This document shows, piece by piece, positions 4,841 through 5,875 of a stretch of 5,875 nucleotides of DNA. The stretch is from the NCBI GenBank assembly GCA_937952995.1, contig CALFYB010000407.1:1-5875 (forward strand). Direction: 5' to 3'. The first letter of the stretch is position 1. Each line of letters opens with the position of its first letter. The notes beneath the pieces were generated by a model. It was not told where the DNA came from and ran no database searches. It was given only the letters and a program-made list of their open reading frames with translations. The DNA comes from an uncultured Caulobacteraceae bacterium. GTDB taxonomy: Bacteria > Pseudomonadota > Alphaproteobacteria > Caulobacterales > Caulobacteraceae. A program made the position numbers and the translations under genes.

Positions 4841-5875
4841 GGCTTGAGTGACGCCAAACAGGCCCACGGCGGACCCGACGTTGTAGACTGCAGGCGATTG
4901 CTTAACCAGCAAGCGGTTTGCACCGCTGGAAGCAGCCGTCTGAAGCGCGTAGGTACCCCGAACGTCGCCGGTCGTGGTGGTTGCGGTCGTGGTGACTGCA
5001 GCCGTGTAACCGGTAGCGGCGGTGACCAAGACAGGGTTCAGAGATGCCGAATAATCGACAACTACGTCAGCCCAGTTATCCGACCGGAAGGGCAGGCCAA
5101 TGATATTGGTCGTGCCGACGCTGAAGGTCACCGTGTCCGTAGCCGATGGCGTGACGGATGCGATGTACTTGAACGCCTTCTTGCCGTTGACGGCCGTGCC
5201 CGAAGTCGAGCCGGTCGTCAGGGCAATAACCTCAGACATGGGATAGCCATAGATGTCGTATCCCACGACAGTGAAGTTGATGCTTGCGGTTGGGTTGGCC
5301 GACGTCGGCGTGATGCTGACGGCGCGACCGGTCAGGGCCATTGGGTTCCAAAGCTGGATAGTGCCAGCCTGACCGAACGGTGTGCGGTGAGCCAGCAGGG
5401 CGTTGACCGTGCTTGAGCCCAAAGCCGCCGTAACGGTGATTGGAGAACCGCTGGTGCCAGCCGCCACAGGGGCACCGCTAACGGTGTAGGTGCCGGTGAA
5501 ACCGACGCCTGCGCCTGCAGCAGCAGTGGACGGGCCGTAACCGGTGATGATCGTACCGGCGGGAATGCCGGTGCCGGAAATCACCATGCCAACAGTCAAT
5601 TGGCCAACCGAAGTTGACGTCGAGACCGTGAGGATGTTGCCCGCAACGCCGCTAACGCCGCTGGAAATATAGCCAGACACCGAGGTGTAGGCGTCAATCC
5701 CAAGCAGGCCAAGGACCGTCGCGCCGGTGTCGGCACGAGCGATCGATTGAGCGACAGCCACGCCTGTAGTCGAGGAACTGGTCGAGACCAGCACCATCGG
5801 CACGTTGGCCGTGGTTGCGACCGCTGCCGTGATGGCCGTGGCGCTTAGGGTGTAGGGCACCACGTTCAAAGACGT
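4838..5875 (-). CDS. Ser/Thr/Ala/Gly-rich virion protein, 5' end cut by window edge
   Basis: At least 345 codons are present. The first in-frame start inside the window is TTG at 5867-5869, but the frame stays open to the edge (reading TSLNVVPYTLSA), so the true start is very probably an ATG just outside. Numbering here counts that TTG as residue 1. Residues 1-70 are a Thr/Ala/Val-rich beta region. Residues 73-150 look like an inserted module (GNILTVSTSTSVGQLTVG, ISGTGIPAGTIITG, GTYTVSG). Residues 151-343 hold the recognisable core: GRAVSITPTS (181-190), YDIYGYPMSEVIAL (204-217), VNGKKAFKYIASVTPS (227-242), FSVGTTNIIGLPFRSD (249-264) and TGDVRGTYALQ (300-310). This core pattern (YGxPMxE, GKKAFKyI.SvTP, SVGTtdi.GlP.R, GDVRGTY) is familiar from phage virion proteins encoded near the major capsid gene. 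A decoration or capsid-accessory role is likely; being the capsid protein itself is less so. Confidence 0.72.
   Translation of the reverse strand, partial: TSLNVVPYTLSATAITAAVATTANVPMVLVSTSSSTTGVAVAQSIARADTGATVLGLLGIDAYTSVSGYISSGVSGVAGNILTVSTSTSVGQLTVGMVISGTGIPAGTIITGYGPSTAAAGAGVGFTGTYTVSGAPVAAGTSGSPITVTAALGSSTVNALLAHRTPFGQAGTIQLWNPMALTGRAVSITPTSANPTASINFTVVGYDIYGYPMSEVIALTTGSTSGTAVNGKKAFKYIASVTPSATDTVTFSVGTTNIIGLPFRSDNWADVVVDYSASLNPVLVTAATGYTAAVTTTATTTTGDVRGTYALQTAASSGANRLLVKQSPAVYNVGSAVGLFGVTQA

Noticed and set aside
4844..5416. Open frame of 190 codons on the plus strand
   Set aside because: It is antisense to the capsid-proximal virion gene, has Arg/Gly/Asp-rich composition with no recognisable fold, and no other plus-strand gene supports it.
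1..5875. Hidden CRISPR, defence, toxin-antitoxin or mobile-element content
   Set aside because: No spaced direct repeats, transposase or integrase motifs, tRNA-like cloverleaf or nuclease motifs were seen on either strand. The window is fully explained by packed virion genes.

Overview
The window looks like part of the virion structural module of a tailed double-stranded DNA bacteriophage, or of a prophage, most likely podovirus-like. All eight supported genes lie on the minus strand, so transcription runs from the right edge to the left. They are tightly packed: one 1-nt overlap, three gaps of 3 to 11 nt, and two gaps of about 60 nt. Base composition is moderately GC-rich. No integrase, regulator, lysis gene, tRNA or host housekeeping gene is present. 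The host cannot be read from the sequence. A proteobacterial host is plausible from codon and GC style, but that is only an impression.

In transcription order the layout is as follows. (1) A Ser/Thr/Ala/Gly-rich virion protein is cut off at its 5' end by the right edge (4838-5875). It is the type often found just after the major capsid gene in environmental phages. (2) A small, very basic Gly/Lys/Arg-rich protein (4539-4826) has a strong ribosome-binding site fused to the preceding stop codon. (3) A clear intrinsic terminator follows (4493-4515). (4) An 89-residue basic protein (4207-4476) resembles the small phage proteins annotated DUF6321. (5) A 111-residue beta-type virion protein (3807-4142) overlaps (6) an alanine-rich coiled-coil protein (3253-3807). 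(7) A 785-residue modular, repeat-rich virion protein (892-3249) is probably a tail, fibre or head-decoration component. (8) A 229-residue protein (191-880) resembles the P22 gp4 / T7 gp11 head-to-tail adaptors. (9) The left edge cuts a small zinc-ribbon protein (1-187).

Together the genes suggest a head-to-tail assembly segment: capsid-associated proteins first, then decoration or fibre-type proteins, then the connector. The terminator splits the capsid-proximal pair from the rest, which would allow high expression of capsid genes with partial read-through into the others.

I see no defence system, CRISPR array or other exotic cassette. The most interesting material is inside the 785-residue protein, which is built from several duplicated modules: a 40-residue unit between polyglycine linkers, short LTxAxLRAADVPVS / PVSGTFW repeats, a VTTVGT tandem repeat and two C-terminal SDDxGTxW domains. 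A probable module insertion in the 343-codon virion protein is also of interest. Family assignments come from memory of sequence patterns and have not been checked against a database.
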